A DNA stretch of 64,000 nucleotides from Schistocerca nitens. Taxonomy: Eukaryota; Arthropoda; Insecta; Orthoptera; Acrididae. The stretch's first letter is position 1; each line of letters begins with the position of its first letter. Positions 10,331 to 21,009 of this stretch are shown piece by piece. The notes beneath the pieces are model-generated. The model searched no databases. It was not told the DNA's origin and saw only the letters and a list, made by a program, of their open reading frames with translations. The stretch lies in the NCBI RefSeq assembly GCF_023898315.1, contig NC_064621.1:538987383-539051382 (forward strand), written 5' to 3'. The translations under genes were made by a program, and so were the position numbers.

Positions 10331-11456
10331 CACTGTCTGATCAAAAGTAGCCGTAGACGTAATAGTGGACTTTAATATTGACTGTGTCCAGTCTTCACCT
10401 TTACGACCAATTTAAATCTGCTGGGAACACTCCTCAGAAGTCGAAACCAGGTAAGGAAATGATGTTGGATACTGGGGTTTGCAACGACGCTGACGTTCAG
10501 ATTCGTCCCAAAGATGATCCGTTGGGTTCAGATCGGGACTCTTGGCAGACCAGAAATGTTACTGTGCACAAACCATTGCCTCGCATATGCTGCTTTATGA
10601 CAGGGAGCATTGTCACGCTGACACAGTCGCCGTGTCCGAACTGTTCCTCTACCGTACGCAGTACACTATGCAGTAAAATATCTTCATATCCTTCCGCATT
10701 CAACGTTTCCTTAAGGGCAATACTAGGACCACAATCCAACCACGGAAAACAACCCCATGCCTTAACACTACCTCTTCCGTTCTTCACTGTTGGCGCTACA
10801 CTTTACGGCAAGTAACGTTCTCCTACCATCCGCCGAATTTAAGCATTCCTGTCGGACTTCCTCAGGGTACAGCGTGATTCGTGACTCCAAATCACTCGTT
10901 TCCAGTGATCCACTGTCCAGTGGCGTTTCTCACTACACCTCCTCAAGCGTCGCTTAGCGCTGACTACTGAAAAGTGCGGCCTACCAGGCGCTGCTCGACC
11001 ATCGCACTTTATACATTTTAACTCCCCAAGAACAGTCATTGTGCTAGGTGGACTGCCGGTAGCACTTTGTAACAGTGGAGTGACTCTTTCGGCTGGTTTC
11101 ATGTGATTTTTTGCAGCTACCTTCCGCAGTGGTAGACAGTCCTGTCTGTCAGTGCTTGAGATCTGCATAGTCTTGGTCCAACTATGCTTGTTCCTTCTCG
11201 TTTCCATTCCAGAAGCACGTCATCACCAGTCGACTTTGGTGGTTTTAGAAGGGCTGACATGTCCCCAATGAATTTGTTACTAAGGTGACAACCAATGACT
11301 TGTCCACATTCGAAGTCACGAAGCTCTCCTGGCTGACCTCTACTGACAACACAACACTCCCAGACTCCGTTTATACCGATGAGTCCGCCTCCCGTGGCCT
11401 CCAGTGGTCAATTCCGCGTTACATAGGGATCTCTGGATATTTTTGAACAGATAGTG
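10331..11456 (-). mobile_element. Tc1-like DNA transposon, decayed (family shared with 48463-49810)
   Basis: The left terminus CACTGTCTGATCAAAAGTAGCC pairs inversely with the right terminus (CACTATCTGTTCAAAAATATCC read from 11456). TA follows on the right (11457-11458); the left flank has lost it. The terminal motif TGATCAAAAGTA(T/G)CC is shared with the element at 48463. Length is about 1.13 kb. Confidence 0.75.
10420..11340 (-). pseudogene. Tc1-like transposase, broken
   Basis: The minus strand starts with 'ELRDFECGQVIGCHLSNKFI' near 11330-11270 (HTH region) and continues through 'STDRQDCLPLRKVAAKNHM' (11150-11090) to the catalytic block 'WKRVIWSHESRCTLRKSDRN'. In the catalytic block the expected D before ES is H. 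'VKAWGCFPWLDCGPSIALKE' follows near 10750, then 'LNAEGYEDILLHSVLR'. The second-D region near 10600 reads 'LPVIKQHMRGN' in a frame that has lost its D. The DNP-E region is unreadable. Frames change at about 11210, 10840 and 10790. The homologous copy is at 48740-49700. Confidence 0.65.
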
Positions 11457-11629
11457 TACATGAACTACGTTTCGAACGACAACTTTGCTTCTTTTTAGGT
11501 GATTGATTAATATGCATTAGGTGAGTATGTGCCAAACAAGATCGTAAGAGATGGAAAAGAGCCCCCGTGGTACAACAGCCGAGTTAGAAAACTGCTGCGG
11601 AAGCAAAGGGAACTTCACAGCAAAGAAAT

Positions 11630-11784
11630 CGGCCGTGCCCTTTCAAAGGAACCATCCCGGCATTTGCCTGAAGCGATTTAGGGAAATCACGGAAAACCTA
11701 AATCAGGATGGCCGGAGACGGGATTGAACCGTCGTCCTCCCGAATGCGAGTCCAGTGTGCTAACCACTGCGCCACCTCGCTCGG
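11630..11784 (-). mobile_element. tRNA-derived SINE, family 2, 3'-truncated
   Basis: Minus-strand CCGAGCGAGGTGGCGCAGTGGTTAGCACACTGGAC..., with B-box-like GGTTCAATCC and body ending at GGCCGATTTC. The distal ~70 bp seen in the 7071-7303 copy is missing. It sits in the LINE linker; the target duplication is short or unclear (AAA(C/G)A flanks). Confidence 0.75.
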
Positions 11785-11785
11785 T

Positions 11786-13824
11786 AAACATAAATATAGC
11801 CAAAGCCTTGCAGACAAACAAAAATTACGCGAAGCGAAATATAGTGTGAGGAAGGCTATGCGAGAGCCGTTCAATGAATTCGAAAGTAAAGTTCTATGTA
11901 CTGACTTGGCAGAAAATCCTAAGAAATTTTGGTCTTATGTCAAAGCGGTAGGTGGATCAAAACAAAATGTCCAGACACTCTGTGACCAAAATTGTACTGA
12001 AACAGAGGATGACAGACTAAAGGCCGAAATACTAAATGTCATTTTCCAAAGCTGTTTCACAGAGGACGACTGCACTGTAGTTCCTTCTCTAGATTCTCGC
12101 ACAGATGACAAAATGGTAGATATCGAAACAACTGGCTCAAATGGCTCTGAGCACTATGGGACTCAACTGCTGAGGTTATTAGTCCCCTAGAACTTAGAAC
12201 TAGTTAAACCTAATTAACCTAAGGACATCACAAACATCCATGCCCGAGGCAGGATTCGAACCTGCGACCGTAGCGGTCTTGCGGTTCCAGACTGCAGCGC
12301 CTTTAACCGCACGGCCACTTCGGCCGGATAGATATCGAAACAGACGACAGAGGGATAGAGAAACAATTAAAATCGCTCAAAAGAGGAAAGGCCGCTGGAC
12401 CTTATGGGATACCAGTTCGATATTACACAGAGTACGCGAAGGAACTTGCCCCCCTTCTTGCAGCGGTGTACTGTAGGTCTTTAGAAGAGCGTAGCGTTCC
12501 AAAGGATTGGAAAAGGGCACAGGTCATCCCCGTTTTCAAGAAGGGACGTCGAATAGATGTGCAGAACTATACACCTATATCTCTAACGTCGATCAGTTGT
12601 AGAATTTTGGAACACGTATTATGTTCGAGTATAATGACTTTTCGGGAGACTAGAAATCTACTCTGTAGTAATCAGCATGGGTTTCGAAAAAGACGATCGT
12701 CTGAAACCCAGCTCGCGCTATTCGTCCACGAGACTCAGAGGCCCATAGACACGGGTTCGCAGGTAGATGCCATGTTTCTTGACTTCCGCAAGGTGTTCGA
12801 TACAGTTCCCCAAAGTCGTTTAATGAACAAAGTAAGAGCATATGGACTATCAGATCAATTGTGTGATTGGATTGAAGAGTTCCAACATAACAGAACGCAG
12901 CATGTCATTCTCAATGGAGAGAAGTCTTCCGAAGTAAGAGTGATTTCAGGTGTGCCGCAGGGGAGTGTCGTAGGACCGTTGCAATTCACAATATACATAA
13001 ATGACCTTGTGGATAACATCGGAAATTCACTGAGGCTTTTTGCGGATGATGCTGTGGTATATCGAGAGGTTGTACCAACGGAAAATTGTACTGAAACACA
13101 GGAGGATCTGCAGCAAATTGATGCATGGTGCAGGGAATGGCAATTGAATCTCAATGTAGACAAGTGTAATGTGCTGCGAATACATAGAAAGAAAGATCCT
13201 TTATCATTTAGGTACAATATAGCAGGTCAGCAACTGGAAGCAGTTAATTTCATAAATTATCTGGGAGTACGCATTAGGAATGATTTAAAATGGAATGAAC
13301 AAACCAAGGTTGATCGTCGGTAAAGCAGATGCCAGACTGATATTCATTGGAAGATGCTAAGGAAATGCAGTCCGGAAACAAAGGAAGTAGGTTACAGTAC
13401 ACTTTTTCGCCCACTGCTTGACTACTGCTCACCAGTGTGGGATCCGTACCAGATAGGGTTGATAGAAGAGAGAGAGAAGATCCAACGGAGAGCAGCGCGC
13501 TTCGTTATAGGATCATTTAGTAATCGCGAAAACGTTACGGAGATGATAGATAAACTCCAGTGGAAGACTCTACAGGAGAGACGCTCAGTAGCTCGGTGTG
13601 GGCTTTTGTTGAAGTTTCGAGAACATACCTTCACCGAGGAGTCAAGCAGTATATTGCTCCCTCCTACGTATATCTCGCGAAGAGACCATGAGGATAAAAT
13701 CAGAGAGATTAGAACCCACACAGAGGCATACGAACAATACGAGACTGGAATAGAAGGGAGAACCGATGTACTCAAGGTACACTCCGCCACACACCGTCAG
13801 GTGGCTTGCGGAGTATGGATGTAG
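11786..13824 (+). pseudogene. CR1-like LINE ORF2: linker, reverse transcriptase and C-terminus
   Basis: Linker 'FNEFESKVLCTDLAENPKKF' near 11870-11930, then a SINE, then 'KSLKRGKAAGPYGIPVRYY' near 12370. RT motifs follow in one long frame to 13323: 'AQVIPVFKKGRRIDVQNYTP', 'FLDFRKVFDTVPQSRL', '[13 protein letters not shown]', 'LRLFADDAVVYRE' (catalytic D pair), 'LNLNVDKCNVL' and 'FINYLGVRIRNDLKW'. A stop at 13321 and a frame change separate the C-terminal 'YSTLFRPLLDYCSPVWDPYQ' (13390-13450). Without the SINEs, stop and shift the frame would be long. No endonuclease is present, so the copy is 5'-truncated and dead. Confidence 0.85.
12130..12328 (-). mobile_element. tRNA-derived SINE, family 1
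   Basis: Exact 13-bp duplication TAGATATCGAAAC at 12117-12129 and 12329-12341. Minus-strand CCGGCCGAAGTGGCCGTGCGGTTAAAGG..., B-box GGTTCGAATCC, ending CAGAGCCATTTGAGCC. It splits the LINE linker; removing it and one duplication restores continuity of the linker. Confidence 0.93.
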
Positions 13825-13841
13825 ATGTAGATGTAGATGAG

Positions 13842-14201
13842 AGGGCCTATGGGACCAAACGGCCAAGTCATCAGTCGCGTGATACCGAAATTAGTCACAG
13901 AAGAAAGAGGGTCCACTAAAAGAGGACGGATCCAGGCAGGGTAGTCAAATTATTAAATAATGAACATTAAACACACACAATAGAGGCATGAAAGATGAGA
14001 CAAAATCTAAAACCTGGAAAAAAGGGGAAGTTCATGGTGTCACATACCGAGAAGACTGTAAAAGAAGTCCCAACCACAACCAACCTGCCCCTGCTCCAAG
14101 ACTAAAGCAGAAGCTTATATCTGGAAATGAAAACCACTTCCACGGAGGAAACTGAGGACCAGTTCAACCATCCGTTGATCGTCTACTCACATTAAATTTA
14201 A
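13842..14201 (-). mobile_element. 3' untranslated end of an RNase H-bearing LINE
   Basis: On the minus strand this runs to ...GATGACTTGGCCGTTTGGTCCCATAGGCC, the type of ending seen in insect LINEs. It joins the RNase H fragment at 16884-17385 across the TTAA-flanked transposon, so the two parts are one copy split by insertion. No coding frame is expected here. Confidence 0.6.
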
Positions 14202-14584
14202 GGGGCATTGTACGTGAAATTCGTTGAAATTTGAAATTTTCTGTTTTCTACTCCAAAATTTACTTTCGACTTTCCGAAACATTTTGGCATGTAATACATC
14301 AGACAATTGTGAGACCTTCAAATAATATTTTTAATGTTGACGCGTGACTGTCAAATTTCACAGCTACGCATATACTGCCACAGTTGAACAGTCATATCTC
14401 GGTATCTACACAGTATACAAACCTGTAAATTGCTTCGTTTTGTGCCTACTGCTACATCTAAAAAAAAAAGTTGGCGTTGCGAATAAACAAATCAGTCCTT
14501 TGTTTCCGATACTAGTTTTCGTTGAAAGTACTGCGATTATCATTTTTGTAGCAAGCTAACTTCTATTGCTTTTTATAAGTAAAT

Positions 14585-16510
14585 AAAGTGACCGAGCTTA
14601 AAAGTAACTTCAAGAAAGGCAAATTTGCGGGTAACAGATGTGAGAGACCTGCATTTTCTTATGAAGTAAGTGAAAACACGTGTGCTAGCAGTGAAGGCGG
14701 CTGGTCCCGGCGGAGGTTCGAGCCCTCCCTCGGGCATGGGTGTGTGTGTGTTTGTCCTTAGGATAGTTTAGATTAAGTAGTGTGTAAGCTTAGGGACTGA
14801 TGACCTTAGCAGTTAAGTCCCATAAGATTTCACACACATTTGAACATTTTTTTAGCAGTGAAGGAAATCACGATAATGTTTCTGAAGTGACCACACCCCC
14901 TAGTGCATCAAAAAATAAAGTAACTTTAGAAACGGGTGACAGTGGTACAAGTAATAATATTATGGACAACATCATTATTGATCTGCAAAACTTTGCACAA
15001 GTTCTTTCTGAAACTGTCTCTCGCTGTCTTTGTGGTGGTGAAGTTAAACTTTATGAGGATATTGGAGCTAGAATAGGTGTTGTGTCTACATTAGTTATTA
15101 AACGTCAGAAGTACAAAAACAAAAAATCATTTCATACTTCATGAAAGTGTACAGGTAATGAATTGTATGAAACTAATGTGAGACTGTTCTATGGCCTTAG
15201 ACGCATTTGTAAAGGTGCAAGGGCTGGTAATGTTCTCTGCACTGTGTTGAATTTGCCAAAACCACCTTCTAAGTATACGAAATATATAACAGCAATTGGG
15301 GACTCTGTAAATGCTGTAGCTGAAGATTCAATGGTTGCTGAAACATCAGAATCTGTTGAACAAAATGAGGGTGACACAGACATCAATATTGCTGTGGATG
15401 GAGCCTGGCAAAAGCGTGGGTTTAGTTCTAAAAATTGTTTTACATCTGCAATACTGCCAAGGTTGTACAGTGAACCAGAAGAACAGGTTACTTCATAAGC
15501 AGCAGTGTATAAAAAATTATAATGGCACAAGTGGACGAATGGAGGTAAAAGGAGAAGTTAAAATTTTCCAGCGTTCGCAGAAGGAGTGAGGTGTCAGATA
15601 TGTGAATTACTTAGGTGATGGAGACAGCAAGGCTTTCATTGCAGTACAAAACAGTAAGCTATATGATGTTCTTATACAAAACCTTGAGTGTGTAGGACAT
15701 ATAAAGAAAAGGATGGGAACACGTCTGCATAACCTAACAACCAAGCTGGGTAACACAAAACTGTCTGAGGGCAAGACAATAAAATGTGCTGGAAGACTAA
15801 CAGACAAAGTAATTGATGAATTACAGGAATATTATAGGAAGGCCATTAGAAATAACTGTGACAATTTAAAGAAGATGAAAAGAACTGTGTGGAGCACTTT
15901 CTTTCATCGAATATCAGTTGATGAAAAGCCACGTCATTCTTTGTGTACACCTCCACCAAACACTTGGTGTAAATATAGGCAAGCTGAATTTTCTGGCACC
16001 CTACATGAATTTACAAATAAACATTCTCTTCCTTTGGCAGTAATGGAGGAACACAAACCTATTTACAGAGATTTGGCAAATCCTGATCTACTAAAGAAGT
16101 GTTTACATGGGAAGACTCAGTATGTGAATGAGTCCTTCAATAATGTTGTGTGGTGCCGTGTGCCTAAAAATGTATTTCTTGGCCTTATGACTCTAAAGTT
16201 AGCAGTGTCTGATGCTGCAATAACTTTTAATGGTGGGAACTATGAAAGACTTAAGGTTCTGGAGAAGTTAGGGGTAGGATCTGGACAGAATACAGCTACA
16301 GGACTGCGGGAACTGGATGAACTTCGTGTACGTGAAGCAGACTTAGCTGCCCAGCAATTGACAAAAGAAGCAAGAAAGAGAAGGAGGAGGGAAGCACTGG
16401 GCTGTTGTGACACTGAAGAAGGCAGAGACTATGGGCCAGGGCAATTATATTTCATTAAAGACGCAGAAATGTTAATCTGTATAAGAATTTGTTATAAAAA
16501 AAAGTTCTAA
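14585..16510 (+). pseudogene. Mutator-like/Kolobok-type transposase, broken by stops and a SINE
   Basis: The frame begins near 14585 ('KVTELKSNFKKGKFAGNRC'; no ATG survives), is interrupted by a SINE, and resumes 'NHDNVSEVTTPPSASK'. A Cys-containing block 'RCLCGGEVKLYEDIGARIG' is near 15030, with a stop at about 15142. 'DINIAVDGAWQKRGFSS' (15380-15430) and 'VNYLGDGDSKAF' (15602-15636) carry likely catalytic acidic residues. The last 302-residue frame (15602-16510) includes 'KCAGRLTDKVIDELQEYY', 'HSLPLAVMEEHKPIYRDL', 'CLHGKTQYVNESFNNVVW' and a basic tail 'EARKRRRREALG'. I recognise the family from arthropod Mutator-like transposase domains. Three or more stops or shifts (near 15142, 15498, 15588) make it inactive. 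Confidence 0.75.
14698..14852 (+). mobile_element. tRNA-derived SINE, variant of family 1
   Basis: Target duplication TAGCAGTGAAGG at 14686-14697 and 14853-14864 (exact). The body has B-box-like GGTTCGAGCCC, CTCGGGCATGGGTGTGTG, and ends CACACACATTTGAACATTTTTT. The tail differs from the other family 1 copies (TAAGATTTCACACACATTTG). Inserted in the transposase frame, which reads through continuously once it is removed. Confidence 0.9.
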
Positions 16511-16883
16511 ATATCAATATCTCTGAACTACATTTTTTTGCAATAAATGACCCGTTTTCTAAAAAAAAGTACAGATGGTAGAGACATTACATTTTCGCAG
16601 CATACCAAGTGTGAGATTCAACACATACAGAACAAGAATATTTAAAATATCATGAGTTGTTTTGTTTTTTAAGTTCATTTATTTACAAAATTCTGTCAAA
16701 AAATCGAGTGTTTGAAAAAAAATGATAATATGCCCCACAATACAATTTTAGAAATAATTATAGTTCAGTGTATCTAGAAAGTTGCATTCAATAATTATGG
16801 AATATTGTAAGTTGGTGTCTTAACTAGTTTTCAAGATAATGGGTCACAACATTGGCGGCATAGGACATACAATGTCCCCTTAA

Positions 16884-17385
16884 GGAAAAGGGAAGACTAT
16901 ACATGAAGGGGCGAAAGAACGGGACATTCCACCATGTGAGATACTCTCTCCACTACCACACTATGGGGGTGGGTCCTTAGGTAGGAGGAAACAATGGGTG
17001 AGCCTGGTGTGACCAATGCGTAAACGGCATAAAACAGTGGACTCCTTCCGAGGGGAGTGGAAAGAAGAGCGCCAGACTGCAGAAAACTTCTTGATTGTGT
17101 GAAGTTTATTACTACGAGCAGTTGCGCTCCAGATGGCATTTCACTTTTGCGCAAAGAGAGATTTGACGTAGATCCGCATATCCGCAGCTGGAATCATGAA
17201 AGGAAATGGGGGGGGGGGGGATAAGTATCTGCTTCTCTAGCCAAACGGTCAGCCAGTTCATTCCCTGGGATGCCCATATGACTTGGGACCCAGAGAAAGA
17301 CGACTGAACAGGCGGCACCATCAATGGCAGAGAGAAGGTCATGGATAGGAGGGACCAAAGGGTGACGAGAGTACCATCAGTCGAT
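16884..17385 (-). pseudogene. LINE RNase H domain and C-terminus, fragment
   Basis: On the minus strand 17385-17230 reads 'PIHDLLSAIDGA' and 'LWVPSHMGIPGNELADRLAR', the C-terminal RNase H signature (SH.GI.GNE.AD) of I/LOA/Jockey-type LINEs. Further on (17020-16900) comes 'RLRIGHTRLTHCFLLPKDPP' and 'ISHMVECPVL', the conserved C-terminal tail, with one stop between. A run of 13 G at 17208-17220 follows the RNase H block. The 5' end near 17385 is truncated against a pogo-like fragment. The 3' continuation is at 13842-14201. Confidence 0.75.
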
Positions 17386-17387
17386 AT

Positions 17388-17645
17388 CTTCTTTATGGGT
17401 AACAGATGGAACAGCGTCTGCTCGCCTGCTCCTCCTCCTCCTCCTTATGCTCTCCTTCTTCATTTTCTTCTTCTCCTTAAAAATGTCTTTGATCCGTATG
17501 ATACGTTTTCAAAAATCCAATATTTCTGCTTCAGAATTGTTGAGAGTGTGAGTGGAGGAATCCCGAAAGTTTTCGCCACATCTTTCTTTTTCACACCACC
17601 TTCCAACGTTTCAACACAAGTTTCTTACTGTGGGAGGTGAACACT
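17388..17645 (-). pseudogene. Pogo/Tigger-like transposase N-terminal HTH, fragment
   Basis: The minus strand reads 'KKKDVAKTFGIPPLTLSTIL' at about 17590-17535, very close to the CENP-B N-terminal helix-turn-helix of pogo/Tigger transposases. 'ARADAVP' near 17430 fits the second DNA-binding domain start. The sequence between is shifted and contains lysine/arginine-rich frames. No DDE domain is present. It is a short remnant abutting the LINE. Confidence 0.6.
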
Positions 17646-17906
17646 TCTACTTCTTTGAAGTCTTTTTACAACTGACTTATGTACTATAGCACATTATGTG
17701 TTCTTGAGTAAACAAAGAACTGTCGCACAAAATTGAATAACGCAACAATTCGAATTACCGAGTATCGCATTCATTTATTGAGTGTACCAAAACATATTTA
17801 ATTTCTTGGAGTTAACGGAGTTCATTTCAATGGAGCGGACTGTTATTTAGATTTATCGACAAATTCAGTTTGTCGAGGTTCGAATTAGCAACTGTCCATT
17901 GTAATA

Positions 17907-19078
17907 CACCGAGGTGACTACAGTCCTGGTACAGCGATATGCACATATACATATGGCGGAAGTATCGCGTACACAAGGTATAAAAGGTTAGTGCATTTTC
18001 GGAGCTGTCATTTGTACTCAGGTGTTTCATGTGAAAAGGTTTCAGACAAGATTGTGGCTGCCCGAGTGAATTAACGGACTTTGGCCGCGAAATGGTAGTA
18101 GGAGCTAGACGCATGCCATTTCGGAAATCGATAGGGAATTCAATATTCGAGATCCACAGCGTCAAGAGTGTGCGGAAATACCAAATTTCAGACAATATCT
18201 CTCACCACAGAAATGCAGCGGCCGACAGCCTTCACTTAACTACCGACAGCAGCGGCGTTTGCGTACAGTTGTCAGTACTTACAGACAAGCAAGACTGCGT
18301 GAAATGACCTCGGAAATCAATGTCGGACGTACGGCGAACATACCCGTTAGGCCAGTGCGGCAAAATCTGGCGCTAGTAGGCTATGGCAGCAGAGGACCGA
18401 TGCGAGTGCCTTTGCTGTAAACACGACGTCGCCTGCAGCGCGTCTCCTGGGCTAGTGACGATTTCGGTTGCACCCTAGACGACTGGAATACCGTGACCTG
18501 ATCAGATTAGTCCCGAATTCAGTTGGTAAGAGCTGATGCTAGGGTTCAAGTGTGGCGCAGACCCCAAGAAGCCCTGGGAACAGGTTGTCAACAAAGCACT
18601 GTGCAAGCTGATGATGTGTCCATAACTCTGTGGGCTGTGTTTGGCTGTAATATACTGGGTCCTCTGGTCCAACTGAACATATCTTTGTCTGTAAATGATT
18701 ATGTTCAGCTATCTGTAGAGCATTTTCAGCCATTCGTGAACTTCATATTCTCAAACAACGATGGAATTTTTATGGATGACACTGTGCCATGTCACCAGGC
18801 CACAATTGTTCGCGATTGGTTTGAAGAACATTGTGAACACTTCCATTGAATGATTTGGCCACCCATCGAATATTTATGGGTCGCCATCGAGAGGTCAGTT
18901 AGTGCACCAAATCCTGCACTGACAACACTTTCGCAATCGTGGACGGCTATAGAGGCAGCGTGGCATTACTTCCAGCGATTTGTTGAGTCCGTATCACATC
19001 GAGTTGCTGCATTACTTCGGGCAAAAGAAGGTCCGACACGATATTAGGAAGTATCCGATGACTTTTGTCACCTCATTG
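17907..19078 (+). mobile_element. Tc1-like DNA transposon, strongly decayed
   Basis: Termini CACCGAGGTGACTACAGTC (17907) and, read inward from 19078, CAATGAGGTGACAAAAGTC form an inverted repeat. TA flanks are at 17905-17906 and 19079-19080. Length is 1172 bp, shorter than a complete copy, so internal deletions have occurred. Confidence 0.75.
18075..19047 (+). pseudogene. Tc1-like transposase, broken
   Basis: 'DFGREMVVGARRM' near 18077-18115 matches the HTH start of Tc1-like proteins. The central part includes 'VWRRPQEALGTGCQQSTVQA' (18548-18610) and 'FMDDTVPCHQATIVRDWFEE' (18765-18828), which carries the second catalytic D. A stop at 18847 precedes 'IWPPIEYLWVAIER' (18853-18890) with the final E. 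The C-terminus reads 'VESVSHRVAALLRAKEGPTR' and stops at 19045. The first catalytic D block is not recognisable. Several stops and deletions are present. Confidence 0.65.
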
Positions 19079-19080
19079 TA

Positions 19081-20671
19081 CTACACTACAGACATACGAG
19101 CAGGCCAATAGTTTTCTTCATTTTGCCAGAATGGTTTTGCTGTGATGAAAATTTTCGCTCTTCAAAAGTTCTTTTACCCACAGATATTCTGTTACTTTTT
19201 TTCCTCCTTACAGCCTCTACTTTCTGTCACAGAACTTTTTAAGTACATCAAAGGTTTTTTTTTTTTTGTTCCAGGTCTTTCCTTCCAATGACATTTTAAA
19301 GGAAGCTTCATGGTTTCTGAACCTCATAGCTTCGGTTTTTCCTATATTTTCAATTTTTCTACCCTCGCTTTCCACTTTTACGATACTCTGCATCGTAAAC
19401 TATTGTTTATCTGCTGTTTCAGCCATGCAGGGTCATTTTTGTGCTTACACTGATGCAACAACCATGCAGTTTTGAATGTGTAAACTTTCTTTTGTAATGA
19501 GAACAACGACGGCAGAGATCGTAGCAATCTTGGAGGCACTCACATACGAAGAAAAAACATCACAAGATACCAGCCAGCTCTGTACTAAGCTGGAGAGAAA
19601 TTCAAAGGCGTTTTGCGTAGAAAACCGTGAGGGTGTTTGGTAGTTACGCCATATTGGCGAGTGCTTTCACTGAACTACCAACTAAACATAAACATCGCCA
19701 CTTCTAATTAGTAACCATTAATTTCATTTCTACTGCATAGTAGAACACTTTTACGGCTTGTCACGACCTAACATCGTGGCTGTGGCGTATAGCGTCACCC
19801 CGTGGCTTAACTGAGTGGTCCTCCAGTTTAGTATTCAGCTCATAGGAAGATAGTATCGTGGAAACGCCTCTCTGTCGATGAACGTTACATTGCTAATAAA
19901 TCAGTTTAAGCGTAATTGTGTAGTTATTAAAATCACAGTTGCGAAGTAATATGAAGCTCCGTTACCACCTTACACGAAGTTTTGTGATACTTTTTCTTAG
20001 TAAAAATTTAGTTTAATTAAATTGATTCATCCTCTATTAGAAATCGGTAGTTTCATGTGTTTCTATAATGGATATTACAGTAGAGAGGTGGAATCAATCA
20101 GACAACGTCAGAAGAAGCCAAGCATACGGCCGTGAGCAGAAGATTCGGCACAAAGCTTTCACTCACCCCATGGTCCGGACCTCACGTCAGATCACAGCCA
20201 CCGCCGCCGCCGCAGCTGCTAGAACAAAAAATAGGACCTCGATTACTGCAAGGTGCTAGGGCATCCCATACCACTACAAGTTCAAATATCATACAATGAC
20301 GGTAAAAAATCGCAGTTCCAAGAAGGAGTTGCGTGGCATAAACGAAAGTTGGTAGGTGTGATTCTACTTCTCAAACATGATGTCTGTTCAGACTTCGCAT
20401 TAGTCGCGCATGAGTGGTGCTAGCAGCGCCGCTACGAGGATGCAAATCACGTTTGCTATAAATACTCGCTGTAGCGGTCGTGAGCATTAGTTACCTTTGA
20501 GATCGGACTTGGGGATTTCGGGATATTCCTAGTACACCCTGAATGATGCGGTCAGATTTCGCTAAGTCTGTTTAAGGGTTAGACTCTTCTCGGTGACGAC
20601 AGGTATTCCGCTGGTGACAATGAGCGGTAAATAACGCGCGGAAATATCTGCCAGGAGCCAGCTGTTACAAG
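19081..20671. other. Unassigned sequence, no gene recognised
   Basis: No domain, terminal repeat or RNA was recognised. Short open frames at 19266-19475 and 20068-20259 lack features; the second contains a GCC/GCT alanine-codon run near 20200. A T-run lies at 19256-19267. Confidence 0.3.
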
Positions 20672-20697
20672 ACACACACACACACACACACACACAC
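20672..20697. repeat. (CA)n microsatellite
   Basis: About 13 uninterrupted CA units. Confidence 0.97.
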
Positions 20698-21009
20698 GTT
20701 CGTCACAAGAGTGCCCCCACTACCATGCCATCTCTCCCAGGCACCTCACCCCCTCCGCCTTCCTCCTCTATTTGCACTCAGATTCCACTGCAGCCCTCAT
20801 ATTTCGTGACTTTCCTCACTCTCTCAATTGACCTAGCAGTAAGGCCACAAGCAGGAACAGCTGTTAAATAAACACCATACAAATTTTCGTGTTAAGTATA
20901 TTGAATAAAAATATGCTTCCACTACTGTCATCACCTTAAATATTAGGTTGGGGCATAAGTTCGTAGCGTGTTTCCACGAGTTTAACAAACAAACCAGATA
21001 CACGTACCG

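Larger units (their letters stand above)
11513..13838 (+). mobile_element. CR1-like LINE, 5'-truncated, plus strand
   Basis: Plus-strand LINE beginning near 11513 (TTAGGTGAGTATGTGCC), with linker, full RT domain and C-terminal region, ending in the short-repeat tail ATGTAGATGTAGATGTAGATGA at 13817-13838. Two SINEs (11630-11784, 12130-12328) interrupt it. Its 3' end lies directly beside the 3' end of a minus-strand LINE that starts at 13842, a tail-to-tail arrangement. It is a different subfamily from the copies at 3636 and 50540, judging by its 3' untranslated part. Confidence 0.85.
14202..16879 (+). mobile_element. Mutator/Kolobok-like DNA transposon flanked by TTAA
   Basis: Both ends abut TTAA (14198-14201 and 16880-16883) and show short inverted termini: GGGGCATTGTACGT on the left and GGGGACATTGTATGT read from the right. 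Inside is a Mutator-like transposase relic and an AT-rich 3' part (16511-16870). TTAA target duplication is characteristic of Kolobok (and piggyBac), and the transposase is not piggyBac, so Kolobok is the best fit. About 2.68 kb long including a SINE. Confidence 0.7.

Noticed and set aside
20672-20697. (CA)n and other simple repeats as candidate CRISPR or satellite arrays
   Set aside because: Plain microsatellites without spacers; the window is eukaryotic in character.
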